Numbered from the stretch's first letter, positions 54,045-63,859 are shown. The stretch is 64,000 bases of DNA from Marinoscillum sp040222955 (GCF_040222955.1 NZ_JAVKCA010000007.1:1-64000); one strand, 5' to 3'. Notes: generated by a model from the letters alone, not told the origin. Numbers and translations are program-made.

Positions 54045-54869
54045 ATGGATAATCGCAAGTACCTACCCCTTATTATAGTCACAGCAATCGTTCTTATTGT
54101 TTTACTGACCATTTCCAACAGTATAATTTATAAAGTAAAGTCTGGAGAAAGAGCAGTCATTTTCAACACATTGACAGGTGAACTGGACAAGTCAAACATT
54201 ATCGGACCGGGCTTTCATGCTAAGGTGCCCTGGAGTGATGCCTACATCTATGATGTAACTGAAAATCAGATAGAGGAAACCATGGATGTTCTGGATAAAA
54301 ATGGTCTGAACATCAATGTTGATATCACTGTGAGGTTTCACCCGGTATACGATAGCATTGGAGAAATTTATGAAACATTCAGATTGGATTACATACGTCG
54401 CCTGGTCATTCCTGAAGTGAGGTCCACTGTAAGACAAGTGATGGGTAGGTACACTGCCGAAGAAATCTACTCCACCAAGAGACCTGAAGTAGAGGGCTCA
54501 ATAAAAACCGAAACGGATGCCATCTTGGGTGCTCCTGGAAATAACATTGAAATGAGGGCTTTGCTCATCAGATCCATCAAACTTCCTGAGCAAATCAGAT
54601 TAGCCATTGAGAATAAGTTGAAGCAGGAACAAGAGGCCCTTGCCTACCAGTTCAGGTTGGACAAAGAAAAAAGTGAAGCCGAAAGAAAGCGGATTGCTGC
54701 TGAAGGTGAGGCCGTGGCCAACAAGATCATCAATAGCAGTTTGACAGATGAGTTATTGAAAATGAGAGGCATTGAAGCCACTATTGATATTTCTACTTCC
54801 GCCAACTCAAAAGTTATCGTGATTGGTAGTGGAAAAGAAGGTCTTCCATTAATTTTAGGCGGGAATTAA
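54045..54869 (+). CDS. Prohibitin-like SPFH/band 7 membrane protein
   Basis: A 274-residue SPFH protein. One N-terminal membrane helix (about 7-27) anchors a band 7 domain (about 30-205, ERAVIFNTLTGELDKSNIIG), followed by a helical coiled-coil segment with EQEALAYQFRLDKEKSEAE and a GSG tail. Bacterial prohibitins form ring assemblies in the membrane linked to proteases and stress. Its partners are not visible here. It lies 91 bases before gltA in the same direction. Confidence 0.9.
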   Translation: MDNRKYLPLIIVTAIVLIVLLTISNSIIYKVKSGERAVIFNTLTGELDKSNIIGPGFHAKVPWSDAYIYDVTENQIEETMDVLDKNGLNINVDITVRFHPVYDSIGEIYETFRLDYIRRLVIPEVRSTVRQVMGRYTAEEIYSTKRPEVEGSIKTETDAILGAPGNNIEMRALLIRSIKLPEQIRLAIENKLKQEQEALAYQFRLDKEKSEAERKRIAAEGEAVANKIINSSLTDELLKMRGIEATIDISTSANSKVIVIGSGKEGLPLILGGN

Positions 54870-54960
54870 TTTTCGCCAAACAGTCAGTGCCGTCAGGAGT
54901 TAAATGAGGATAAATAATTATTTTAGAGTAAATTCTAGCAATTAATAAACACGCAAGCAG

Positions 54961-56250
54961 ATGTCGAATACAGCCGAAATCAAAGTAGATGGTAAAAGTT
55001 ATGAGCTGCCTCTTATTGAAGGAACCGAGAACGAAAAAGCAATTGATATTAGTAAACTAAGAGGTGAATCAGGTATCATTACCATTGACCCGGGTTTCAA
55101 AAACACCGGATCCACGAAAAGTGCCATTACTTTTCTGGATGGTGAAAAAGGAATCCTGAGGTATCGTGGATACCCCATCGAGCAGCTGGCTGAGCACTCC
55201 ACCTTTTTGGAGGTCGCGTATTTGTTGATCTACGGAAGTTTGCCTGAAGCTTCCCAATTCGAGGCCTTCAAATCTCAAATCACCAACCATACGCTGGTGC
55301 ATGAAGACATTAAGAAACTCTTAGATGGTTTCCCTTCTACTGCGCACCCAATGGGCGTTCTATCCTCTTTGGTGACTTCATTGACTGCTTTTTATCCTCA
55401 GAGTCTGGATCCGAACAGGTCCGGTGATGATGTGAATCTTAGCATTATCAGAATTATCGCCAAGATGCCAACTTTTGCGGCATGGTCTTACAAAAATCAA
55501 ATGGGGCATCCGGTGGTTTATCCGGATAACCGACTTGATTATTGTGCCAACTTCATGAAAATGATGTTTGGGCTGCCTACCGAGGAATACAACGTGGATC
55601 CTGTGGTCGTAAAAGCTTTAGATAAATTACTCATCCTGCACGCTGATCACGAGCAAAACTGTTCGGCTTCTACTGTTCGGATTGTTGGAAGTTCTCAGGC
55701 CAGCCTTTATGCTTCGCTTTCTGCCGGCATCAATGCACTCTGGGGCCCTCTTCATGGTGGTGCCAACACTGCAGTAATTGAAATGCTGGAAGCCATTAAG
55801 GCAGACGGTGGCGATACCAAGAAATGGATGGCCAAAGCCAAAGACAAGGATGATCCTTTCCGTTTGATGGGATTTGGTCACAGAGTTTATAAGAATTTTG
55901 ACCCGCGTGCTAAAATCATCAAAAAAGCTGCGGATGATGTATTGGAGAAGTTGGGTGTGAATGATCCGGTATTGGATATCGCCAAAGGCCTGGAAAGAGA
56001 GGCGTTGGAGGATCAATACTTCGTGGACAGAAAGCTTTATCCTAACGTTGACTTCTACTCCGGTATTATCTATAGAGCACTTGGAATCCCGGCGGAGATG
56101 TTTACCGTAATGTTTGCCCTTGGCAGGCTCCCGGGTTGGATTGCTCAGTGGAAAGAAATGCGAGAGAACAAAGAACCAATCGGAAGACCCAGACAAGTGT
56201 ATGTCGGAGAAAACGAAAGAGATTATGTGGCTGTAGCGAAGCGGTCATAA
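54961..56250 (+). CDS. gltA: Citrate synthase
   Basis: A 429-residue type II citrate synthase that condenses acetyl-CoA and oxaloacetate. Catalytic histidines are in LWGPLHGGAN (near 265) and FGHRVYKNFDPR (near 304); the catalytic aspartate lies in NVDFYSG (near 363). The N-terminal region YRGYPIEQLAEHSTFLEVAYLL is typical of the hexameric bacterial form. It is followed by a strong terminator. Length is normal. Confidence 0.97.
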   Translation: MSNTAEIKVDGKSYELPLIEGTENEKAIDISKLRGESGIITIDPGFKNTGSTKSAITFLDGEKGILRYRGYPIEQLAEHSTFLEVAYLLIYGSLPEASQFEAFKSQITNHTLVHEDIKKLLDGFPSTAHPMGVLSSLVTSLTAFYPQSLDPNRSGDDVNLSIIRIIAKMPTFAAWSYKNQMGHPVVYPDNRLDYCANFMKMMFGLPTEEYNVDPVVVKALDKLLILHADHEQNCSASTVRIVGSSQASLYASLSAGINALWGPLHGGANTAVIEMLEAIKADGGDTKKWMAKAKDKDDPFRLMGFGHRVYKNFDPRAKIIKKAADDVLEKLGVNDPVLDIAKGLEREALEDQYFVDRKLYPNVDFYSGIIYRALGIPAEMFTVMFALGRLPGWIAQWKEMRENKEPIGRPRQVYVGENERDYVAVAKRS

Positions 56251-56254
56251 AAGC

Positions 56255-56292
56255 AAAAGCCCTTCAGGAAATTCCTGAAGGGCTTTTTTTAT
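56255..56292. terminator. Bidirectional terminator between gltA and the next gene
   Basis: AAAAGCCCTTCAGGAA (56255-56270) pairs with TTCCTGAAGGGCTTTT (56272-56287), a 16-bp perfect stem with A and T runs. It serves gltA, and possibly the minus-strand gene ending at 56308. Confidence 0.93.
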
Positions 56293-56307
56293 TTGGGATT
56301 TTAACTT

Positions 56308-56829
56308 TCAGTACTTTCGGTTGAGTATTTCGCTCAGGATCACCGCTTTCTTGGCGGAGTTGGTATCCTGAAGCATCGATTTTATATCGGCACCCAGAGA
56401 CTGCCCATCGCCCTCATCCTGCTCACGTTGCATTTTGGATTTGAAGTGCTCATCACGTTTAAACTCCAGATTAGCTCCTTCAGCCAATTTTATGGACTCC
56501 TGATAGACGCGTCGGCTCTCCTCATCTGCAAACCTGCGGGTGCGGCCTTCTTCGAACTCCTTCGGTTTTTGTTGCTCCACCCACTCCCGCTCTTGGACCA
56601 GTTGCCGCGCCTCTACAGGCTCAGGCACTTCCCGCTCCGGTTCTTGTTTGCCCTCTGTAAACTCTTTCAAAAGATCCTCAAAAGAAACCGGTTTGGTGCG
56701 CCTTTCGGTATGCACTGGTTCTCTTTCATCCCCTTGTGTGGGCTCAGGAGCGTTCTTCTTTTTCATCATCCGTGTGATGAAATATATCGCAGCAAAAGCG
56801 AGGTAAAGCCAGAATTGAATATCATCCAT
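56308..56829 (-). CDS. Single-pass membrane protein with charged helical tail
   Basis: A 173-residue protein with one N-terminal membrane helix (about 3-22, DIQFWLYLAFAAIYFITRMM) and a long Glu/Lys/Arg/Pro-rich cytoplasmic tail (about 23-173) with no known domain. The last residues (KKAVILSEILNRKY) look conserved-like and hydrophobic. I do not recognise the function. The start at 56829 was chosen because it begins right before the membrane helix; the ATG at 56874 adds 15 residues. It is divergent from smc with about 70 bases between. Confidence 0.75.
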   Translation of the reverse strand: MDDIQFWLYLAFAAIYFITRMMKKKNAPEPTQGDEREPVHTERRTKPVSFEDLLKEFTEGKQEPEREVPEPVEARQLVQEREWVEQQKPKEFEEGRTRRFADEESRRVYQESIKLAEGANLEFKRDEHFKSKMQREQDEGDGQSLGADIKSMLQDTNSAKKAVILSEILNRKY

Positions 56830-56899
56830 ATACGTCGTAAAATATAAAATTAATTCTAAATTTGTTAGCTTCATTCGAGCTTAACATCACAAGCACTTC

Positions 56900-59800
56900 A
56901 TGCAATTAACACGTTTAGAAATAAAGGGATTCAAGAGTTTTGCTGATAAAGTTACCATTAATTTTGATGAGGGCATTACAGGCATCGTTGGACCCAATGG
57001 ATGTGGAAAGTCTAACGTAGTGGATTCGATCAGATGGGTGCTTGGTGAGCAGAAAACCCGCGTGCTTCGCTCCGACAAAATGGAGAATGTAATTTTCAAC
57101 GGGACCAAAGCAAGAAAAGCTACCCAGTTGGCAGAGGTTTCTCTCACTTTCAATAACACTAAAAATCTCATTCCTACTGAGTATTCAAACGTGACGATTA
57201 CGCGTCGTTATTTCCGTTCTGGCGAAAGTGAATACCTGCTCAATAACGTGCCCTGTAGATTAAAGGACATCACCAACTTGTTTCTGGACACTGGAATTGC
57301 CTCCAATACCTATGCTATTATAGAGCTGAAAATGGTAGATGACCTCCTGAATGATAAGGATAACTCCCGAAGAAGCCTTTTTGAAGAAGCTGCAGGTATT
57401 TCCAAATTTAAGATCAGGAAAAAGGAAACCATGCGTAAGCTTCAGGATACTGACGCTGACCTGGATCGTGTAGAGGATTTGCTTTTCGAAATAGATAAGA
57501 ACCTTAAGTCACTGGAAAAACAGGCTCGTCAGGCTAAGAAGTACTATGAAATCAAAGAGGAATACAAGCAGTACAGCATTGCCCTGGCCAAGAAATCCAT
57601 TGGGGATCAGAATGCTGTGTTTGAACGCATTGAAAAGCGAATCACTGAAGAGTCGGACCGAAAAAACTCCCTAAACACCCAGCTACTCGAGAAGGAGGCC
57701 AATCTGGAGAAGACGAAGGCTGAATTGATTGGGAAAGAAAAACTCCTCTCCTCCCGACAGAAGACGCTCAACGAGCATGTGGGCAAAATCCGGAATTATG
57801 AGAGTGAGAAGAAGATCAAGAACGAGCGGCAGCGTTATCTTCAGGATAAGATAGAAAAACTGCAGGAGCAACTTTCACAGGATAAGCTAAGCAATGAGCG
57901 GGCTGCATTTTCGCTCAAAAGTCTGGATAAAGAAAGTGATCAGGCCCGACAGATCCTCTCCGATATAAGTAACAAACTGGAGCAGCTCCAGGCCGACTAT
58001 GACGCGCAAAAGGCCAAAACTCAGGAAGCTCAGGAAATACTGAATGAGTACAATCAACAGTACAACACTAAACGAGAGCAGGTTTATCAGGTAGGCAAAG
58101 ATCTGGAAATCAAAGAAGTGCAGATAAAGTCGCTTCAGAGTGAGCTCAACCGGTCCAGAGAGGACTCCTCTCAGCAATCAGAGAGTCTGAAGGATTTTGA
58201 TCAGAAACTGGCTGAGATCCGGAAGGAGAAAGAGCACAAAACAGAGGAATTTCAGGCGCTCAAAGCAAAGGAAACTGCCCTCAAAGATAAGATAGAGTCT
58301 AATCAACAGCGAATAGACCTGATCCGTGAAGAACTTACCCAGGTCAACAGAAAGCTGGACTCCAGACAAAACGAGTATAACCTTACCAAGTCGCTTGTGG
58401 ACAGCCTGGAGGGATTCCCGGAAGCCATCAAGTTTCTGAAGAAGAGCAACCAGTGGAAAAACGCCCCGCTCCTTTCGGATGTCATTGCCTGTCCTGAGGA
58501 ATACAGAATCAGTATCGAAAATTTCCTGGAACCCTACATGAACTACTATGTGGTGGAAACCCGGGAGGATGCCCTCAAAGCCGTGAACCTGCTGAGTGAC
58601 TCAGCCAGAGGAAGGGCTCATTTTTTCGTGCTGGATCAGCTGGAAAAATATCACGCCAATTCGGCGCACATCTTTGCCAATACCCGTCCTGCCACAGAGG
58701 TGGTGGAGTACGACGAGAAGTACCGAAAACTGATCGCCCACCTCCTGGACAATGTGTACATCTATGAAAACGAAGCACCTACCACCGAGGATGATGATGT
58801 TGTTTTTGTAGATAAGAGCGGAAAGATTACCAAGAGAAAATTCTCCATGTCAGGTGGTTCTGTTGGACTCTTTGAGGGAAAGCGTATTGGGAGGGCTAAA
58901 AACCTGGAGAAATTAGCTTCAGAAATTAAAATCCTGACCAAGAAACAGGAGCAGGCAAAATCCAACCTCAATGAGCAACTGAATGAGCTGGAGCAACTGA
59001 AGAAATCTACTCAGACCAGTCTTCTGGAGGAGCTGCGGGGGGAACTCAACCGGATCAATGAAACCTTTGTTTCTATCCAGACAAAGCAGGAGCAATATAG
59101 TAACCTCCTTAACTCCAACGAGACCAAGAGAGAAGACATAGAGGAGCGGATAGAAACCCTGGGCAGTGAAATAGAAAGCCTTAGACCCGAATTTGATCAG
59201 TCGGCAGGTATCCTGTCAGAGTTGGAAATGCAGGTGGTGAATAAGCGCGAAGAACTCAACGAATTGAATGAATTGTTGACGCAGAAGTCGTCTGCTTATA
59301 ATGAGGAAAATGTCCTCTATCACCGTCAGCAAAACAAGGTAAATAGCATCACTCAGGAAATCAGTCATAAGGATGAGACCTTCATTAGTAGCTCTGCCAG
59401 AATAGAGCAGAACACTGAGGAGCTCCAGAAAGCTACCCAGGATCTGAATGAACTGGTGAAAAAGTCAGAAGAAAGCGATGACGATCTGGTGGCTATGTAT
59501 GAAGAAAAAGAGTCCATTGAAGTGGGAGTCAATGAAGCTGAAAAGGACTACTATGCCGTGCGCAATGCCATAGACGAAGCGGAAAAAAATGTACGTGAAA
59601 TCCAGCGCATGCGAGAATCTGCAGATCAGGTGCTGATGGAGTGGCAGAATAAGCTGAATGAAACCAAAATACAGCTTAATTCCATCAAAGACCGACTCTC
59701 AGTAGAATTTAACCTGGACATGAAGCAGGTTGAGCTGTTTGATAATGAAGAGCTCCTCAGTCAGCCTCTGGAGGATCTTCGTGAGCGGGTGGATAAAATG

Positions 59801-60424
59801 AAGAACCGCCTGGAGAATATGGGGCCGATCAACCCCATGGCCATGGAGGCCTACGAAGAGATCAAAACCCGTCACGACTTTATTTCCGAACAAAAGGAAG
59901 ATCTCATCAAAGCCAAAGAATCGCTCCTCACCACCATTGGTGAGATTGATGAGGTGGCCAGAGTGACCTTTCTTGATGCTTTCAATAAGATTCGGGACAA
60001 CTTTATCAAGGTGTTCCGCACGCTCTTCACAGAAGAGGATGACTGTGAGCTTAAACTGACCGACCCTGATAATCCGCTGGAATCTTCCATTGAGATCATG
60101 GCCAAGCCAAAAGGTAAGCGACCCCTTACGATCAATCAGCTCTCCGGCGGAGAAAAGACACTAACGGCCACCTCACTCCTTTTTGCCATTTACCTCCTAA
60201 AGCCTGCACCCTTCTGTATTTTCGATGAGGTGGATGCACCACTGGATGATGCCAACATTGATAAATTCAACCAAATCATTCGGGAGTTTTCAAAGGACTC
60301 ACAGTTTATCATCGTCACGCACAACAAGCGAACCATGGCCAGCACAGATGTGATCTACGGAATCACAATGATAGAACAGGGTGTATCGAGGGTCGTGCCT
60401 GTGGATTTGAGAGAGCTCGCATAA
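56900..60424 (+). CDS. smc: Chromosome segregation ATPase SMC
   Basis: A 1174-residue SMC protein that folds into a ring and loops and separates chromosomal DNA with ScpA and ScpB. It has the N-terminal ATPase part with Walker A GPNGCGKSN (about 32-40), a coiled-coil arm, the hinge (about 505-660), the returning coil, then the signature LSGGEKT (about 1080-1086) and Walker B FCIFDEVDAPLDDAN. Complete. The ScpAB genes are not in the window. A TAAATTTG at 56857-56864 matches the Bacteroidota -7 box about 36 bases upstream, although no -33 box is seen. Confidence 0.97.
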   Translation: MQLTRLEIKGFKSFADKVTINFDEGITGIVGPNGCGKSNVVDSIRWVLGEQKTRVLRSDKMENVIFNGTKARKATQLAEVSLTFNNTKNLIPTEYSNVTITRRYFRSGESEYLLNNVPCRLKDITNLFLDTGIASNTYAIIELKMVDDLLNDKDNSRRSLFEEAAGISKFKIRKKETMRKLQDTDADLDRVEDLLFEIDKNLKSLEKQARQAKKYYEIKEEYKQYSIALAKKSIGDQNAVFERIEKRITEESDRKNSLNTQLLEKEANLEKTKAELIGKEKLLSSRQKTLNEHVGKIRNYESEKKIKNERQRYLQDKIEKLQEQLSQDKLSNERAAFSLKSLDKESDQARQILSDISNKLEQLQADYDAQKAKTQEAQEILNEYNQQYNTKREQVYQVGKDLEIKEVQIKSLQSELNRSREDSSQQSESLKDFDQKLAEIRKEKEHKTEEFQALKAKETALKDKIESNQQRIDLIREELTQVNRKLDSRQNEYNLTKSLVDSLEGFPEAIKFLKKSNQWKNAPLLSDVIACPEEYRISIENFLEPYMNYYVVETREDALKAVNLLSDSARGRAHFFVLDQLEKYHANSAHIFANTRPATEVVEYDEKYRKLIAHLLDNVYIYENEAPTTEDDDVVFVDKSGKITKRKFSMSGGSVGLFEGKRIGRAKNLEKLASEIKILTKKQEQAKSNLNEQLNELEQLKKSTQTSLLEELRGELNRINETFVSIQTKQEQYSNLLNSNETKREDIEERIETLGSEIESLRPEFDQSAGILSELEMQVVNKREELNELNELLTQKSSAYNEENVLYHRQQNKVNSITQEISHKDETFISSSARIEQNTEELQKATQDLNELVKKSEESDDDLVAMYEEKESIEVGVNEAEKDYYAVRNAIDEAEKNVREIQRMRESADQVLMEWQNKLNETKIQLNSIKDRLSVEFNLDMKQVELFDNEELLSQPLEDLRERVDKMKNRLENMGPINPMAMEAYEEIKTRHDFISEQKEDLIKAKESLLTTIGEIDEVARVTFLDAFNKIRDNFIKVFRTLFTEEDDCELKLTDPDNPLESSIEIMAKPKGKRPLTINQLSGGEKTLTATSLLFAIYLLKPAPFCIFDEVDAPLDDANIDKFNQIIREFSKDSQFIIVTHNKRTMASTDVIYGITMIEQGVSRVVPVDLRELA

Positions 60425-60458
60425 ACCGGCATCTGCTCATACACATTATCTTTGGTGT

Positions 60459-61190
60459 ATGAAAACACTGTGGGGATACTCTTCTGAAATCGATTGGTTT
60501 GATCCTGGTGATTCGATGCGCGCCACGATTCGACAACAGGTGCAACCACTTCTTCACAGAGCCTCAGTGAATAACCTGTCGGGTGGTCAGCACACTCATG
60601 CTGTTGGAAATCTACTCTCCGGTAAACTCCATCTCACTTACAACCCTGAGCCCTCCAGCCACGAGGTGTGCTTTGCGGACAGTTACGAAGTACGGCCTGA
60701 ATTCAGAACTTCATTTCGCACTGCTGATCTGATCGATTATGGCTACGCCATGGTGTTCAGCGATGTTTTTAAGCATGAATTTAATGATTTTCTTACTCAG
60801 AATTTCTCGATACCAGCACCACCCGATGTGCAGTTCTTCTGGAAAATGAGCCATGTGGGCAACCAGTTAAGATTATTGCATACACACGAAAGTGTCAATA
60901 GTTCTTCAGGATACCGCTTTGAAAAAAATGTATTGATCGGGAAGTGTGAATACAGGAAGAGGGCCATTTACATCAACCAGGAACCCCTGATTAATGATGT
61001 AACGGAGGGAGTATGGAATTTTAAACTTGGAACGATATACCCCGCTCAAAAGTGGCTGCATGGCTATCAGGGTCAGGTGATGGGCCCTAAGGAGTTTTCT
61101 GATTATACATACCTGCTTGAAGTACTTAAAAGAACAGAGGCCTTGAGCAGAGCAATAGACCTGATCTGTGCGGGTGAAGTGGAGTTTTGA
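60459..61190 (+). CDS. Stand-alone protein resembling the type ISP restriction enzyme C-terminal domain
   Basis: A 243-residue soluble protein. Its order of segments matches the C-terminal domain of type ISP (single-chain) restriction-modification enzymes: DLIDYGYAMVFSDVFKHEF, IPAPPDVQFFWKMSHVGNQL, IYINQEPLINDVTEGVWNF, then PAQKWLHGYQG and a final helix LLEVLKRTEALSRAIDLI. In such enzymes the C-terminal region helps recognise DNA. The helicase, methylase and nuclease parts are entirely absent and the ORF is intact, so it is either a decayed remnant or an adopted single domain. It follows smc by 34 bases in the same direction and may be co-transcribed. The call rests on recognised motifs, not on a search. 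Confidence 0.72.
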   Translation: MKTLWGYSSEIDWFDPGDSMRATIRQQVQPLLHRASVNNLSGGQHTHAVGNLLSGKLHLTYNPEPSSHEVCFADSYEVRPEFRTSFRTADLIDYGYAMVFSDVFKHEFNDFLTQNFSIPAPPDVQFFWKMSHVGNQLRLLHTHESVNSSSGYRFEKNVLIGKCEYRKRAIYINQEPLINDVTEGVWNFKLGTIYPAQKWLHGYQGQVMGPKEFSDYTYLLEVLKRTEALSRAIDLICAGEVEF

Positions 61191-61287
61191 AGGAAATATT
61201 CGGTCATTTGCTTCAACCAAATATCAAAAATGTCGTTATTGCATTCGCCCGTAAAGTTGACGGGACTTGAACCTTAAAAACACGACC

Positions 61288-61395
61288 ATGTCCAAATCTC
61301 AAGACGCCAAGAAGAGCGTAAAAAAGGAACCGGCCAAAACTCCTAAGGAGAAGAAAGCTGAGAAGCGAGAAAAAAAAGCCAGTAAGAAAGGCTGA
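61288..61395 (+). CDS. Lysine-rich 35-residue mini-protein
   Basis: A small frame (MSKSQDAKKSVKKEPAKTP then KEKKAEKREKK, ending ASKKG) that is very basic and has no hydrophobic residues, so it is probably disordered and nucleic-acid binding. Similar short Lys-rich genes beginning MSKSQ or MGKSQ with KKEPAKT are common in Bacteroidota, by memory. It is easily missed by gene finders because of its length. A strong terminator follows 22 bases after the stop, and the coding bias fits. Confidence 0.7.
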   Translation: MSKSQDAKKSVKKEPAKTPKEKKAEKREKKASKKG

Positions 61396-61417
61396 TTCGG
61401 GCCCTTATAAAAACATG

Positions 61418-61449
61418 CGCCCTGTGACACAATCGCAGGGCGTTTTTTT
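61418..61449. terminator. Rho-independent terminator
   Basis: CGCCCTG (61418-61424) pairs with CAGGGCG (61436-61442) followed by seven T. It terminates the mini-protein gene; the helicase gene ends within the T-run on the other strand. Confidence 0.85.
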
Positions 61450-62689
61450 ATCGCTTGTTTTTCTTCTTTTTCTTCCGGTTCTGCTCAAATGCTTCCGCTT
61501 CTCTGATGAGGGATTGCACATCATAGGCGTTCTCTTTAGAGAAATCCATGGTATTCTTATACTCCCCTTTGGTGATTTCAATTCGTTGGATGGGTTTACC
61601 CAGATTCTCTTCGATTTCCTTCAGCACGGCTTTCTCCTCGGTGCTGCAAAAGGAAATGGCCTGTCCCTTTTGGGTGCCGCGTCCGGTTCTTCCTACCCTG
61701 TGCACATAGTTTTCGGATGATTCAGGGAGGTCATAGTTCACCACAAACTCCACATTAGGAATGTCAATGCCACGAGCCGAGATATCTGTAGCGATGAGCA
61801 CCTTTAATTCCCCACTACGGAACTTCTTCATGGCCTGATCGCGCTCTTTTTGCTCTTTGTCACTGTGAATGGTATCTGACTCCAGTCCCACCCGCTCCAG
61901 AGCTTTCTTCACTCGCTCGGCTCGGACCTTTGTACGAACAAAAACCAACAGCTTACTCTCGGGGTGATTATTGATAAACCCTTCCAGAAAGAAACGCTTG
62001 TCATCCATTTCGATAAAACCTACCGCGTGTTCAATGTTCTTAGCCACAGGGTCCTTTGGGGATACCTGTATACGTATGGCATTGGTCACTAATGAATAAG
62101 CTAGTTTTTTGATCTCAGGGTTGATGGTGGCGGAGAAAAACAGGGTCTGACGTTTCTTCGGCAGGTGCTGCATAAGGTCCCTAATGTCCTTGATAAATCC
62201 CAAATCAAGCATATGATCTGCTTCATCCAGAATGAGCGTATCCACATCTTTGAGCACCAATGCCCCCTGACTGACCAGGTCAAACATTCGACCAGGAGTT
62301 GCCACTACCACATCCACGCCCTTGCCCAGCTGTGTTATTTGTGAATCCTGTTCGACTCCACCATGCACGCAAAGGGTTTTCACCTTCGTAAACTTACCCA
62401 AAGTGTCAAAGGCACTGGTGATCTGAAGGGCCAGCTCGTGAGTAGGTGCCATTACCAGGCAGCTCACCCGCTCACTACGTTTGCTGGATTTCCGCTCATC
62501 AATCATACTTATGACAGGAATGGCAAAAGCAGCAGTCTTCCCGGTGCCAGTCTGAGCAATGGCCAGCACATCCTCCCCTTTCAGCACCGCTGGAATGGTT
62601 CTGAACTGTATGTCTGTTGGCTTCTTATAACCCAACTCCTTAATGCTTCTTTTAAGTGCATCCCCGATGCGGTAGTCTTCAAACTTCAT
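61448..62689 (-). CDS. DEAD-box RNA helicase
   Basis: A 413-residue ATP-dependent RNA helicase. Motifs in order: Q motif region (IQFRTIPAVL), Walker A AQTGTGKT (about 43-50), DEAD (near 153), SAT, and the C-terminal helicase domain with ARGIDIPNVEFVVNYDLP and HRVGRTGRG. A basic tail (RKKKKKNKR) likely binds RNA. It acts in ribosome assembly or mRNA turnover. Which paralogue it is (RhlE, DeaD or other) cannot be fixed. Confidence 0.95.
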   Translation of the reverse strand: MKFEDYRIGDALKRSIKELGYKKPTDIQFRTIPAVLKGEDVLAIAQTGTGKTAAFAIPVISMIDERKSSKRSERVSCLVMAPTHELALQITSAFDTLGKFTKVKTLCVHGGVEQDSQITQLGKGVDVVVATPGRMFDLVSQGALVLKDVDTLILDEADHMLDLGFIKDIRDLMQHLPKKRQTLFFSATINPEIKKLAYSLVTNAIRIQVSPKDPVAKNIEHAVGFIEMDDKRFFLEGFINNHPESKLLVFVRTKVRAERVKKALERVGLESDTIHSDKEQKERDQAMKKFRSGELKVLIATDISARGIDIPNVEFVVNYDLPESSENYVHRVGRTGRGTQKGQAISFCSTEEKAVLKEIEENLGKPIQRIEITKGEYKNTMDFSKENAYDVQSLIREAEAFEQNRKKKKKNKR

Positions 62690-62962
62690 ATCAATGCGAA
62701 AGCTGCAAAGATAGCGTGTTATTACAGTTTAGGGCTCCGTTTTCATTCTTTACCAAAGAGATGACCAGAGGATGAGCACACATGTCTTGCCCAAATATAT
62801 TTCAGGTTGATATTTGGGCTTCCATCTTTTAATCAAAAAACAGTTACCGAGGTAGCTTCTGACTTTTGAGGCTCAGAGAAATGGATAATATTTACCTGCC
62901 TATTCACTAAACTAACCCGGGTAAAGTCTACATTACACGGTAAACCATTACGGACCTTATTT

Positions 62963-63859
62963 ATGCCTGTTACTACCCTTATTATCATTGGTGCCGTATT
63001 GGCAGGTTTGTGGTTCTTTACTTTCATCTTCCCCATCAGTCTTTGGATTAGTGCCATTTTCTCCGGGGTTCAGGTCAATCTCCTCGATCTGGTATTCATG
63101 CGCTTCAGGAAAGTACCTCCCGCGCTCATTGTGAAGTCTCTGATTCTTGCCACCAAAGCCGGTATCAAAGACGTGGACACGGCCAAACTGGAAACCCATT
63201 TCTTGGCCCACGGCAACCTTATGAAAGTTATTAAGGCACTGATAGTGGCTGACAAGGCCAATCTCAATATGAATTTCCAACAAGCCACAGCCATTGACCT
63301 GGCGGGCAGAGATGTATTGGAGGCCGTTCAGGTATCGGTCACACCCTATATCATAGTTGTACCTGCCATCACGGGAGTCTCAGTGGACGGTATCCAGCTA
63401 ATCGCTGAGGCCAGAGTGACCGTGCGAACCAACCTTCAGCAATTGGTGGGTGGTGCCGGTGAGGAAACCATACAGGCAAGGGTTGGCCAGGGGATCATTT
63501 CCCGAATTGGTGAAGCTACGAACTACATGGAAGTACTGGAAAAGCCGGAGGAAATCTCAAAAAGAGTATTGGCCAATGGGCTGGATGCGGGTACAGCCTT
63601 CGAGATCCTATCCATCGACATTGCTGACATCAACATTGGTAGGAATATTGGCGCGATTCTCCAGATTGATCAGGCGCAGGCAGACCTGGTCATTGCCAAT
63701 GCCAAAGCGGAAGAAAGAAGGGCCATGGCCGTGGCGCTGGAACATGAGATGCTTGCCAAAATACAAGAAGCACGTGCTCAGGTGATAGAGGCCGAATCTG
63801 AAATACCTGCAGCGCTTTCAGAAGCATATCGAAAAGGCAACTTCTACAAATCCAATTAA
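62963..63859 (+). CDS. floA: Flotillin-like FloA
   Basis: A 298-residue membrane scaffold protein of the FloA (YqfA) family. Hydrophobic segments at about 5-35 anchor it; the SPFH-like domain follows (LDLVFMRFRKVPPALIV to ITGVSVDGIQLIAEARVTV), then the Glu/Ala-rich coiled coil (AEERRAMAVALEHEMLAKIQEARAQVIEAE, read as AEERRAMAVALEHEM then LAKIQEARAQ). It organises membrane microdomains. The C-terminus is about 20-30 residues shorter than the usual 330, ending AYRKGNFYKSN. Confidence 0.92.
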   Translation: MPVTTLIIIGAVLAGLWFFTFIFPISLWISAIFSGVQVNLLDLVFMRFRKVPPALIVKSLILATKAGIKDVDTAKLETHFLAHGNLMKVIKALIVADKANLNMNFQQATAIDLAGRDVLEAVQVSVTPYIIVVPAITGVSVDGIQLIAEARVTVRTNLQQLVGGAGEETIQARVGQGIISRIGEATNYMEVLEKPEEISKRVLANGLDAGTAFEILSIDIADINIGRNIGAILQIDQAQADLVIANAKAEERRAMAVALEHEMLAKIQEARAQVIEAESEIPAALSEAYRKGNFYKSN

